A stretch of 53,133 nt of DNA from Pseudomonadota bacterium. GTDB lineage: Bacteria > Pseudomonadota > Alphaproteobacteria > Rhizobiales > Devosiaceae. Positions 24,152 to 32,358 of the stretch are shown in pieces (position 1 is the stretch's first letter; every line of letters begins with the position of its first letter). The translations under genes and the position numbers were made by a program. The notes beneath the pieces were generated by a model that had not been told where the DNA came from, did no database searches, and saw only the letters and a program-made list of their open reading frames with translations. The stretch spans positions 1 through 53,133 of the forward strand of contig JAEZKB010000200.1 in assembly GCA_023415605.1 (NCBI GenBank). The letters are read 5' to 3'.

Positions 24152-24772
24152 TTAACAGGCGGTGAGCGACACGGTCGCTGCGGGTGGAAGGCTGCACTGC
24201 ATTTGCCCTCTGCAACTGCCCTGCCCGATGGGATCGTTGTCGCCCACGCCGTCCTGGTCGATGGCTACGAACGATAGGGTGTCCGGTGGGTTGGTGATCC
24301 GGATGGTGCAAGAATGGGAATCCTTGCATAGCCCGGACGATCCAGTGCTTGTCTCGGTCAACACGGTATCAGGGCCGCTGCCGAAGTCCCACGCCCCTAG
24401 GTTCGGTTTATTGCCGACCGAGATGGTTGCGAGGACGCAGGTGCCGTAAGCGCCACCGGGGGGCGGTGCGGACGGCGCGGCGACTGGCGGTTCATCTGCA
24501 CTGCCGCTTGAGGTGCAAATAGGGTCGAAAACGGCCTCGGCCAGGGCCAGATACCCGGGAGTCGGCTCAAGATTGTCAGCGTTTTCGCGAATGGCGCGCA
24601 AGAAGCGGGCCAGCGCCGCCTTGCTCGCTGCTCCCCAGATTCCATCCGGCTCCCCCGCCAGGCACCCTGATCGTTGCAGCGCGGTTTGCAGTCGGATGAC
24701 GAGGTCGTCCTGCGCCACGGTTTGACCTAGCCAGAGTCCCAGAACGGCAATCACGAGGCAAGAACGTTTCAC
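24152..24772 (-). CDS. Secreted protein with peptidoglycan-binding-like domain
   Basis: 206 residues from a GTG preceded by AGGATTCC. A signal peptide (KRSCLVIAVLGLWLGQTVAQ) is followed by a peptidoglycan-binding-1-like helical domain at about residues 22-65 (IRLQTALQRSGCLAGEPDGI, then WGAASKAALARFLR). A Pro-rich linker (AAPSAPPPGG) then leads to a Cys-rich beta domain (CTIRITNPPDTLSFVAIDQD, GSCRGQMQCSLPP). The stop-to-start gap from the upstream protease is nine bases. It could hold a partner at the cell wall. The C-terminal domain is unnamed. Confidence 0.75.
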   Translation of the reverse strand: MKRSCLVIAVLGLWLGQTVAQDDLVIRLQTALQRSGCLAGEPDGIWGAASKAALARFLRAIRENADNLEPTPGYLALAEAVFDPICTSSGSADEPPVAAPSAPPPGGAYGTCVLATISVGNKPNLGAWDFGSGPDTVLTETSTGSSGLCKDSHSCTIRITNPPDTLSFVAIDQDGVGDNDPIGQGSCRGQMQCSLPPAATVSLTAC

Positions 24773-24781
24773 GACGGAATC

Positions 24782-25855
24782 CTATGTGCAAGTGACGATA
24801 TAGGTGACGTTGGAGCCGAGCGACGGGCCAAGTCTGAGCGTTCCATCGCCGAAGGCGGCGAGGACCGCCAGACCTTGCAGTGTCTCGCCTTGAGGTGAGA
24901 ACACGGAGACACGGCACTTCAAGGCTTCCGCAGTGCTGTTGGACAGGGTCACCAGATAAGCGCCATCGCCCAGCCGTGCCTGCGCTCGGAACGTGCGGGC
25001 CTGGATGGCTTCATCGAGTGGAGCGGCATCAGCCGCTGGCGCACGGCAGGACGCGCAATCTGCCACTTGGGGCGTGCGCCCGACCAGGGCCCTCATCTGC
25101 AGATTGATCCAAGGAATCCAGTCTCCGACTTTCAAGCTGTAGGAGGTGCCCTTGCAGGAGTCCACATTGCCACCGCCCGCCACGGTGTTGGCGATGACGA
25201 TGGCACCTTTAGTGTCTCTTACGAACACCGGGCCTCCGGAGTCACCGCTGCAGGTACCGGTGCCTTTGGTTGTGGCCATTTCAAGCTGGCCATTGCGCTG
25301 CCGGTTCGTGCTAATAACTCCAGCCGTTCTCAGGTCGCCGTTTTCGTTGCCAAGGTACCGATCGCCCTCCCAAAGGTGGGATTCAACGCCATAGCCAGCC
25401 ACCAACACCCCCTGCAGCAACTCAAGGGGAAGCTTCGGGGACGCCAAACGTACAGGACCGTGACTGCGCGGGGCAGGCGTAGCGAGCTTCAGCAACGCGA
25501 TATCGAAGGGAAAGTCATCTTCCGTGTGGTAGTCCTTGGGTATCCGGTAGTCGATTACCTCCACGGTGGAGGACCAATCACCAAAGGATCGAGTAAATAC
25601 GGCCGTAATGGACGTCGGGCTGTCGAGCAAGCAGTGCGCAGCCGTCATGATGATCTCAGGGTCGATCAGCGAACCCGTGCACGATGACGAGCCCTGCGAT
25701 GTCGTGATCCACAGCCCCACCGCGAAAGTGGCTACCTCGTCGGTCGATTTGACGGTTGTGCCGCCGAAGATAACCTCCTGAACAGGATCCGGGGGGAGAC
25801 CATGAACACTTAACCACCCGCCCATCATGAGTGAAAGAGCTACTGCGCCTAGCAT
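24782..25855 (-). CDS. Secreted trypsin-like serine protease (S1 family)
   Basis: 357 residues with a signal region (LGAVALSLMMGGWLSVHG). The catalytic triad is complete: His in IIMTAAHC, Asp in FPFDIALLKL and Ser in CSGDSGGPV. The Cys pair around the His (SCTGSLIDPEIIMTAAHC) is a chymotrypsin-fold disulphide. About 100 residues after the protease domain form an extra beta-rich domain (residues about 270-357) ending YIVTCT. AGGGGTGA precedes the ATG. It leads a three-gene operon with the peptidoglycan-binding protein and the membrane-anchored protein. Confidence 0.92.
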   Translation of the reverse strand: MLGAVALSLMMGGWLSVHGLPPDPVQEVIFGGTTVKSTDEVATFAVGLWITTSQGSSSCTGSLIDPEIIMTAAHCLLDSPTSITAVFTRSFGDWSSTVEVIDYRIPKDYHTEDDFPFDIALLKLATPAPRSHGPVRLASPKLPLELLQGVLVAGYGVESHLWEGDRYLGNENGDLRTAGVISTNRQRNGQLEMATTKGTGTCSGDSGGPVFVRDTKGAIVIANTVAGGGNVDSCKGTSYSLKVGDWIPWINLQMRALVGRTPQVADCASCRAPAADAAPLDEAIQARTFRAQARLGDGAYLVTLSNSTAEALKCRVSVFSPQGETLQGLAVLAAFGDGTLRLGPSLGSNVTYIVTCT

Positions 25856-26202
25856 TTAATTCACCCCTGCCCCATGCCAGAAAGGCAGTATAGAGCAAAG
25901 GTTCTCGGCGAGGGCAAGGGGAGTAGAAGAAGCCTCTGCAGGGGGCGAAGGCCTCGCCGAAAGAACGTGGATAGACTGCGCAAGTAGGCGGATATTTCTT
26001 ACGCGGACTGCTGGTTGCTCGGTATTTCAGACCTTGGGCCAATCCGCGTTTGCCGAGACAGCCGATCGGCCAGCCAGGCCGGCCGTAGGCTCTTTGCTGT
26101 ATCGCGCCTAAGCAAGGCGAGCGCTAACGATGCCGATCGACTGCGAAAGTACCTTGCGCGTCTCAGTACTTCCTTTGATGGCGTGCGACGCTGAACGTCC
26201 AC

Positions 26203-26257
26203 TTGTGGCGCGGAGCGGACGTTCGTCAGTGTCCGGTTCTGGCCCGAAGCGGACATC
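26203..26257. repeat. Dispersed intergenic repeat, copy B
   Basis: Two boxes, TGGCGCGGAGCGGACGTT and TGGCCCGAAGCGGACAT, with GTGTCCGG between them. It is the best-preserved copy and nearly superimposes on copy A at 1481. It lies about 45 bases before the autotransporter's putative control site. On the minus strand it reads as a spurious protein fragment. Confidence 0.65.
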
Positions 26258-26290
26258 GAGCGACACCCGATAATCACACCGTTCCAAGTA

Positions 26291-26309
26291 TTAGTCACTC
26301 ATTAACCAT
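26291..26309 (+). promoter_or_regulatory. Possible CtrA box upstream of the autotransporter gene
   Basis: TTAG, seven bases, then TTAACCAT, one base off the consensus TTAA-N7-TTAAC. It lies 58 bases before the autotransporter ATG, a plausible promoter position. CtrA is the cell-cycle regulator of alphaproteobacteria and often controls surface proteins. The match is seen directly; its use is inference. Confidence 0.4.
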
Positions 26310-26366
26310 AGACATGCTCCAACGAGGACAATTTCCAGCGCAAATACTTGATTGGTCGATCATTCC

Positions 26367-29291
26367 ATGCCGTCGCGCCCTGTCCGTTTCTCCCTAGCCG
26401 TAGGCCTGCTCTTAGGTACGGCATTGGGGGCACTACCTACATCGGCGATGGCGCAGACCACATGGACTGGCGCGGTCGATACTGACTTCGCCACCGCGGG
26501 GAACTGGAGCAACGGGGTTCCGGGACTATTCGATGCCGCGACCATTGGCGTTGCAGGCAATCAGCCGATAGTTGCCGGCGCCGCTACCATTGGTTCGCTG
26601 GCGGGCGGTGCTGGCACTTCCGTTACACTGGGCGGAACTTTCACCACGGGTTGGGCCAATACGAGCACCACTTTCGCTGGTACCCTGAGCGGCAGCGGTG
26701 GGCTAGACAAGACGGGTTCCGGCACATTCACCCTGTCTGGACAGAACACTTATACTGGGGCCACTTCTGTAAGCGGCGGGATCTTGCTCGTGAGTGGGGC
26801 GGGAAGCGTGGCGTCGACAACAATTTCCATAGCTGCCGGCAACGCACTCTCGACCGATGGAGGCGCCCTGAGCTCTTCGGCGAGCGTGACCAACAACGGT
26901 TCCCTTCAAATATCTGGCAGTGAAACGATTGCAACGATCTCGGGCTCCGGTGGCGTCACCCTCTGGTTCAGTGGGACACGTCTGACCCTCAACAACGCTT
27001 CTGGTACCTACTCTGGAGTCATCTCGGGTGAGGGTGGTCTGGAGGTGTCCGGTGGCACTCAAGTTCTCTCCGGCGCCAATACATACAGCGGCACCACAAC
27101 GATCAGCGGGGGTGTGCTGTCTGCAAACTCGTCCGCGGCACTGGGCGACGGCAGTGCAACGAATACGCTGATCTTCAATGGCGGCGCGTTGCGCGCCGAT
27201 GGAGCGATCACGTCCCCCTGGACCCGCAACGTCTCGATGACCGGTGCAGGCACGATCGATACCAACGGCAACGCCGTTTCCATTGCAGGTCAGATCACGG
27301 GCGCCGGCAACCTCACCAAAGCCGGCGCTGGAACACTCACCCTGACTGCCACTAGCACCGGCACTGGCTCGGTCGCAGTCAACGCCGGCACCCTGAGCAT
27401 TAGCGGCGCCGGTGCGATTGCATCGACAGCCATCAGCACCAGTGCCGGCGCCGTTCTTGCCACGGATGGCGGTGCGCTGGCATCCGGCTCAATCGTGACG
27501 AATGCAGGCAGCTTCCAACTGACCGGCTCGGAAAGCATTGCCTCAGTTTCCGGCGCTGGGACCGTTGCCCTCAATGGCGTCGGCCTGACCCTGACGCTGA
27601 ATTCGGGACCCTCGAACATTTCAGGTGTCGTCTCCGGCACGGGGAACCTCGAGATCGGTGGCGGCACCACAACGCTTTCCGCCACCAACACCTATTCCGG
27701 CACCACCGACGTCGATGGCGGCAAGCTCGTCGTGAGCGGATCGATCGCTGCCAGCACACTGACCACCATCAACAACGGCGCCACCGTTGGCGGTACCGGT
27801 ACACTTGGAAACACGACTGTCGCCAGTGGCGGCATTATCGCGCCGGGCAACAGCATCGGCACCCTCGCGATTACCGGTACCTACACTGCCAGTACCGGCT
27901 CGTTCTACGACGTCGAGGTTGATCCCAATGGCACCAGCGACCGCATCGCGGTCACCGGCAATGCAGTGCTCAACGGCGGAACAGTTCGTGTTAGTTCGGC
28001 ATCTGGCGCCAACCTCTTTCCGCTGACGCCGAGCGAATACACTATCCTCACGACCACCACCGGCATTACCGGAAACTTCGCTGCTTTCGACACCAGTGCA
28101 TTGGCCTTCTTCAACGGCACGCTGGACAGCGGCACGGTCAACACCCTCAAGCTGATCCTGACTCGCAACGATGTCGGTCTGGCCGATGTCGCCACCACGG
28201 ACAACCAGAGAGCAACGGCCGGGGCGATCGAAAGCCTAGGCAGCGGCAATCCACTCTATGCCGGCATTCTGGGGCTCAGCAGCAGCCAGGCCCAATCGGC
28301 CTACGACCAGCTTTCCGGTGAGGGCCTCGCATCCGCGCAGAATGCTCGGACGCAGAACGCATCGCTGATGGCGGGCAGCATTCTTGATCGCATCCGGCAG
28401 GCTTTCGAAGCACTGCGCCGGGGCCGAGCGAGCGGCTACGCCCCGATGACAGAAGAACAGGATGGGCCGCTGGGCGGCTCGGTCTGGCTCTCCGGCTATG
28501 GCTCGCGGTCCAGCACCAGCGCCATCTCTTCCCATTCGGCAAGCTTCGGTACGACTGGCGGGCTCATGCTGGGCCTCGATGGCTCGGTCGAAAACTGGAC
28601 CGTCGGCGTGCTCGCGGGCTATGGCCGCAGCGCCAACGCCGTCCAAGCTTTGCAGACCACGGTCAACAGCGTCGACTATACGGCAGGCCTCTACGCCGGC
28701 GGCGACTGGGACGCGGTACGCGTGGCGCTCGGCGCGGCCTATACCCACCACGGCCTGTCCAGCAGCCGGTCGATCACCTTGCCCTCCGCGCAGACACTCA
28801 CTGCCGACTATTCTGGCAGCTCACTGAGCCTTTTCGGCGAGGCGGAGTACGAGATCGACCTGGGCGCCGTCAGCATCACACCTTTTGCCGGCGTGCAGTA
28901 TGTGCGCAGCAGCACCAGTGCCTATGCGGAGCAGGGTGGCACCGCCGCTCTGTCGGTCGCCGCGCAGGGCACTGACACGGTATTCACCACGATCGGCGTC
29001 CGCACCGCCACCGAGTTTGTCGTGGCCGACGACATGCTGATGACGCTCGGCGCCGGCGCTGGCTGGAAGCATGCCTTCGGCGGACAGTCGACAGCGGTAC
29101 ATAGTTTTGCTGCAGGCGGCGGCAGCTTCACCGTCACCGGCGCGCCGATCGCGGCCGACCGGGTAGCCGTGGAGGGTTCCGTCGCGCTGGACGTCTCAGA
29201 ATCACTGGCGTTGAACGCCTCCTATCTGGGCGAGCTTGCATACAGTGGCCAGGCCCATCAGATCCAAGCCGGCATTTCAGGGCGCTTTTGA
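26367..29291 (+). CDS. Autotransporter (type V secretion) adhesin
   Basis: 974 residues from the ATG at MPSRPVRF; a TTG five codons earlier is less likely. A signal peptide (FSLAVGLLLGTALGALPTSA, then MAQ) is followed by a passenger of autotransporter-associated beta-strand repeats (FTLSGQNTYTGATSVSGGIL type) over about residues 25-600. A beta-barrel from about residue 700 ends in Phe (GISGRF), as the family requires. The passenger contains two related blocks of about 130 residues (GAGSVASTTISIAAG and GAGAIASTAISTSAG). No protease motif is seen, so it is more likely an adhesin or a surface-coat protein. Confidence 0.92.
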   Translation: MPSRPVRFSLAVGLLLGTALGALPTSAMAQTTWTGAVDTDFATAGNWSNGVPGLFDAATIGVAGNQPIVAGAATIGSLAGGAGTSVTLGGTFTTGWANTSTTFAGTLSGSGGLDKTGSGTFTLSGQNTYTGATSVSGGILLVSGAGSVASTTISIAAGNALSTDGGALSSSASVTNNGSLQISGSETIATISGSGGVTLWFSGTRLTLNNASGTYSGVISGEGGLEVSGGTQVLSGANTYSGTTTISGGVLSANSSAALGDGSATNTLIFNGGALRADGAITSPWTRNVSMTGAGTIDTNGNAVSIAGQITGAGNLTKAGAGTLTLTATSTGTGSVAVNAGTLSISGAGAIASTAISTSAGAVLATDGGALASGSIVTNAGSFQLTGSESIASVSGAGTVALNGVGLTLTLNSGPSNISGVVSGTGNLEIGGGTTTLSATNTYSGTTDVDGGKLVVSGSIAASTLTTINNGATVGGTGTLGNTTVASGGIIAPGNSIGTLAITGTYTASTGSFYDVEVDPNGTSDRIAVTGNAVLNGGTVRVSSASGANLFPLTPSEYTILTTTTGITGNFAAFDTSALAFFNGTLDSGTVNTLKLILTRNDVGLADVATTDNQRATAGAIESLGSGNPLYAGILGLSSSQAQSAYDQLSGEGLASAQNARTQNASLMAGSILDRIRQAFEALRRGRASGYAPMTEEQDGPLGGSVWLSGYGSRSSTSAISSHSASFGTTGGLMLGLDGSVENWTVGVLAGYGRSANAVQALQTTVNSVDYTAGLYAGGDWDAVRVALGAAYTHHGLSSSRSITLPSAQTLTADYSGSSLSLFGEAEYEIDLGAVSITPFAGVQYVRSSTSAYAEQGGTAALSVAAQGTDTVFTTIGVRTATEFVVADDMLMTLGAGAGWKHAFGGQSTAVHSFAAGGGSFTVTGAPIAADRVAVEGSVALDVSESLALNASYLGELAYSGQAHQIQAGISGRF

Positions 29292-29301
29292 GCAAAGGCC
29301 G

Positions 29302-29340
29302 CAGTGTCCGCTTGTGGCGCATAGCGGTCGTACGCCTCCG
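29302..29340. repeat. Dispersed intergenic repeat, copy C (partial)
   Basis: GTGTCCGCTTGTGGCGCATAGCGG matches the first box of copy B with changes. The second box is degraded. It starts eleven bases after the autotransporter stop codon, so copies B and C bracket that gene. Confidence 0.45.
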
Positions 29341-29455
29341 CTAAAGCCACTATCGCAGGTCCGCTGATTGCTCCTCGGCATTTTAGGACAGGCCCGGTTC
29401 ATCAAGCATTCAGATTGCCGGGACTATCGGCACGCGACTGCCTACGGGGTCCTCC

Positions 29456-30589
29456 ATGCACAGCACCTTTGCGCTCTCCGATATCGATGTGTCCACGCTC
29501 ATCGGAGATATCTACGATGCCGCCGTCGATCGCATTCGCTGGCCGAGCGTGCTGGAAAACTGCCGCCAGTTCGTCGGCGGCGCGTCCGCCGCGATCTTCG
29601 CCAAGGACGTCACCGGCGACCGGGTGCAGCTCTTTGCCGACGACGACCGCCTCGACCCCGAACTGACCGCCACCTATTTCGAACGTCTTGCGCCGATCGA
29701 TCCGAGCAACACGGTCCAGGTTCTGCGCGACGTAGACGAAGCCGTCATCACCAGCCTCCACCTAGACCCCGAAGAGTTCGTGCAAACCCGCTTCTTTCGG
29801 GAATGGGCTCAACCAAATGGTCTCGTTGACGCCATTGTCGCTCCGATCGAGCGGCGCGGTAGTTGGGCAGCCCTGTTCGGCGTTTTTCGCAGCGAGAAGG
29901 ATGGTCTCGGCGACGAGGACGCCCGGCAGCGTTTGATACTGCTCACTCCGCATGTGCGCCGCGCATCGGCCATTGCCCAGATCATCGGCAAGGCGCGCAG
30001 CGAGGCCGACAGCTTTCGCGAGGCTATCGACGGCCTCGCCGTCAGCGTGTTTCTCGTCGACGCCGAGGGCAGACTGGTGCACGCCAACGCCGCGGGGAGC
30101 ACGCTGCTCGGCACGAGAAAGACCCTGACGGCTAATCACGAGGGGCTGTTGCGGCTCGACCGCACCAGTATGCGTGAATTGCTGCCGCGGGCGGATCGGG
30201 ACGCGCCAGGCTCGGTGGTCATTGAGACGCAGGCCGGCGATCGCTATGTCGCGCATGTGTTGCCGCTTGCGAGCGGCGCCCGCCAGTTTACCGGTCTTGG
30301 GGGCGATGCCGTCGCCGCGCTTTTCGTGCAGCCGGCCAAGTTCGATCCGCCCTCGATTCCGGAGAGTCTGGCTCAGTCGTTCGACCTGACTCCAGGTGAA
30401 TTGCGTGTTGCACTTGCCACCATCCGTCACGATGGCGTTTCCGATGTTGCCGACACGCTAGGTCTCAGCGAAGCGACTGTGCGCTCACACTTGCATCGGA
30501 TCTTTGCTAAGACCGACACAAGGCGCCAAGCCGACATCGTAAAGCTAGTCGCGGGCTTTGCTAGCCCGCTCGCTCAACGCGTGGCATAG
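29456..30589 (+). CDS. LuxR family regulator with PAS-like domain
   Basis: 377 residues. The C-terminus (about 310-368) is a LuxR DNA-binding domain: LTPGELRVALATIRHDGVSD, then TLGLSEATVRSHLHRIFAKT. The middle (about 185-290) looks like a PAS fold (FREAIDGLAVSVFLVDAEGR, LVHANAAGSTLLG). The N-terminal 180 residues have no clear family and may be a further sensor region. There is no receiver domain, so it is not a classical response regulator. It follows the autotransporter on the same strand, separated by a repeat copy, and may control it, which is unproven. Confidence 0.85.
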   Translation: MHSTFALSDIDVSTLIGDIYDAAVDRIRWPSVLENCRQFVGGASAAIFAKDVTGDRVQLFADDDRLDPELTATYFERLAPIDPSNTVQVLRDVDEAVITSLHLDPEEFVQTRFFREWAQPNGLVDAIVAPIERRGSWAALFGVFRSEKDGLGDEDARQRLILLTPHVRRASAIAQIIGKARSEADSFREAIDGLAVSVFLVDAEGRLVHANAAGSTLLGTRKTLTANHEGLLRLDRTSMRELLPRADRDAPGSVVIETQAGDRYVAHVLPLASGARQFTGLGGDAVAALFVQPAKFDPPSIPESLAQSFDLTPGELRVALATIRHDGVSDVADTLGLSEATVRSHLHRIFAKTDTRRQADIVKLVAGFASPLAQRVA

Positions 30590-30658
30590 AACTCCTTTAC
30601 GCTCGTGGGGGCTGTGCCGTGCGCAGGGTCTGGTGACCACTTCCTAGGCACGCTAATG

Positions 30659-30708
30659 GAGCCGAGCGTATACTCGTCAATGACTGGTCCGGCCCGAAGC
30701 GGACGTTG
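30659..30708. repeat. Dispersed intergenic repeat, copy D
   Basis: GAGCCGAGCGTATACTCGTC and TGGTCCGGCCCGAAGCGGAC share the layout of copy E, and the GGCCCGAAGCGGAC box matches copy B. It lies between the LuxR regulator and the LysR remnant, whose stop codon follows its edge at 30710. Confidence 0.5.
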
Positions 30709-30709
30709 G

Positions 30710-30952
30710 TTAGTCGACTATACCCTCATCATCGGTGAGAACTGAGCTGATTGTTTTCACCAGCCAGGAAATGCCTGCGTCCATGGTGGCAACGCGCGGA
30801 ACGATGATGCTGACGGCATAGGTCGGAAATGCGAACGGCGCTGCTAGGCTGGCGACCCCGTAGCGGGCGCCGAACAGCTTCACGAATCGACGGGGCAGCG
30901 CTGAGATCAGGTTTTGAAGTTCGGCACGGTAGTCGAAGCCGCCGAGCGCTGC
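30710..30952 (-). pseudogene. LysR-type regulator, 3' remnant
   Basis: On the minus strand, 80 codons are open between a TAA adjoining the next gene and a TAA beside repeat copy D. The product (AALGGFDYRAELQNLISALP, then RRFVKLFGARYGVASLAAPF, ending SWLVKTISSVLTDDEGIVD) resembles the end of a LysR substrate-binding domain with its closing helix. The helix-turn-helix and most of the effector domain are missing, and there is no start codon. The break lies exactly at the SDR gene's stop, suggesting a deletion that fused the two. Confidence 0.55.
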
Positions 30953-31795
30953 TTACACAGTCTCCAGCCTAGCGGGTCGCGGCTGATATCCATCGATGTC
31001 GGTGAAGCCGTATTCCAGTGCGAGGTCTGCGCTGGTGAAGACCTTTCCTGATTTCTCCATGAGTGCAGGGTCGGCCGCGAGGCCGGCGACGGCGCGGCCC
31101 TGAAACTCCATGCTCTCGGAGTTCGACATATCGAAATACTCCTTGGCCTTCATCACTGCTTCGGTGCGAACGAGGCCCGGATATAGCGACACTGCGGCCA
31201 CGTTGAACTCCCGCATCTGAAAGGCGACGTCTGCCGCCATCTTGTCCATGGCAGCCTTGGAGATGCCATAGACCGCGTTCTGCATGAACTTTTGCGCTGC
31301 CCAGAAGGAGATGTTGACGATCAGCCCCGACCGTTGCCGGGCCATGGCCTCTGCGGCGATGCGGATGCCGCAATAGGCCGAGCGCACACCGACATTCATC
31401 ATGGCGTCCCAGCGCCACATAGGCTGCTGCCAGAGGGGATAGACCCAGGTGAAGCCGGTTTCGTCGTCCATGCGCTCGTAGCCGCCCCAGGCTGAGTTGA
31501 CGAGCACGTCCAGCCGGCCGGCATCGGCGATCACCTGGCGCAGGATGGCCTCGGTCTCGGCGTCCCTGCTGTGATCGACGCGATGCGCAATGACCCTTCC
31601 GGGGTAGGCCTTGGCCGCGTCCACAACCGAACCGAGTGATCCGGGACGGTCCAGCCCATCAGGATGCTCGCCTTCGCGCAATGTGCGGCCCGTGATGTGC
31701 ACGGTTGCACCTGCCTCGGCTAGCCCCAGGGCGACACCGCGGCCCACGCCTCGACTCGCGCCTGTCACCAGCACCACCTTACCCTCCAGCATCAT
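30953..31795 (-). CDS. Short-chain dehydrogenase/reductase
   Basis: 280 residues from the ATG pair MMLEGKVVLVTG, with GGGGAG just upstream. The frame is open for 61 more codons, but those have no binding site. The cofactor motif is TGASRGVGRG. NSAWGG replaces the usual NNAG. The active-site Tyr and Lys are in VYGISKAAMDK, with Ser in VNISFW. It reduces or oxidises an unknown alcohol or ketone with NAD(P). An Arg in the second-strand region (ITGRT) would favour NADP, but this is inference. Confidence 0.88.
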   Translation of the reverse strand: MMLEGKVVLVTGASRGVGRGVALGLAEAGATVHITGRTLREGEHPDGLDRPGSLGSVVDAAKAYPGRVIAHRVDHSRDAETEAILRQVIADAGRLDVLVNSAWGGYERMDDETGFTWVYPLWQQPMWRWDAMMNVGVRSAYCGIRIAAEAMARQRSGLIVNISFWAAQKFMQNAVYGISKAAMDKMAADVAFQMREFNVAAVSLYPGLVRTEAVMKAKEYFDMSNSESMEFQGRAVAGLAADPALMEKSGKVFTSADLALEYGFTDIDGYQPRPARLETV

Positions 31796-32358
31796 CAGAC
31801 TCCCCTTGATTGGGTGGAAACAGAACAGGAACATCTCTGCTTTGCTCCCGGAGATCAACACCGCCGCAGGCGGCGATGCGCCCGTCCGCCTGTGATGACG
31901 CGTTCGGAGTTGGAGCATGGCCGCGGCCTCGAGTCGCTTCATGCACTCACGGACACAAGGCGCAAAGCGGACGCCCACTTTTTAAGGCGGAGAGAGTAGG
32001 GCCTTGCATGTGTGAGGCGCGGCGGACATCGCGAGGGTCTTGCAAGTGACGCCACATCATTGGTACACACGGCAATCGACGCAGTCGCCTAAGCGCTTGA
32101 TTCCACGGATGTTGTTGGATATGGAGGCGTTTCCCTCTCTCTCCGCCAGTCCCACTTTTCCGTAGTGGTTCGCAGAAATTTGTGCAGGTGATCCACCCGG
32201 GCGCTAAGTCATGGCCATGACGCTACCAGATCAACGGCTGGATCCGACCACGGGTGTAGGTCCACTGACGGAAGTTCGGCTCAGGGTCACGCAGTTCAAC
32301 TTCAGGTGCTGGAAGGGGTAGATAAGGTTGAATCCGCCGCAAGCCCCCGGCCACCGAA
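31796..32358. other. Gene-poor stretch between the SDR and the UvrA-like gene
   Basis: The frames here are short, basic and without binding sites. It contains a 17-base match to a tRNA-Ser 3' end (listed separately). The last 130 bases are probably decayed upstream coding sequence of the UvrA-like gene, since fragments in shifting frames lead into it. I see no hairpin with a T-run. Confidence 0.45.
32132..32148 (+). other. Possible tRNA-Ser 3' end fragment (attachment-site-like)
   Basis: TCCCTCTCTCTCCGCCA is the usual last 17 bases of many bacterial serine tRNAs, including the encoded CCA. The bases before it do not form the rest of a tRNA: there is no T-loop GTTCGAATC. Such fragments are left where islands integrate into tRNA genes. 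No integrase is seen in the window, so this is only a candidate site. Confidence 0.35.

Noticed and set aside
25999..26298. 99-codon minus-strand frame upstream of the autotransporter
   Set aside because: It starts within the dispersed repeat (the SASGQNRTLTNVRSAP type of spurious product seen in many alphaproteobacteria) and has no coding features.
32120..32160. A complete tRNA-Ser gene
   Set aside because: Only the last 17 bases match. The T-loop, anticodon arm and acceptor 5' strand are absent.
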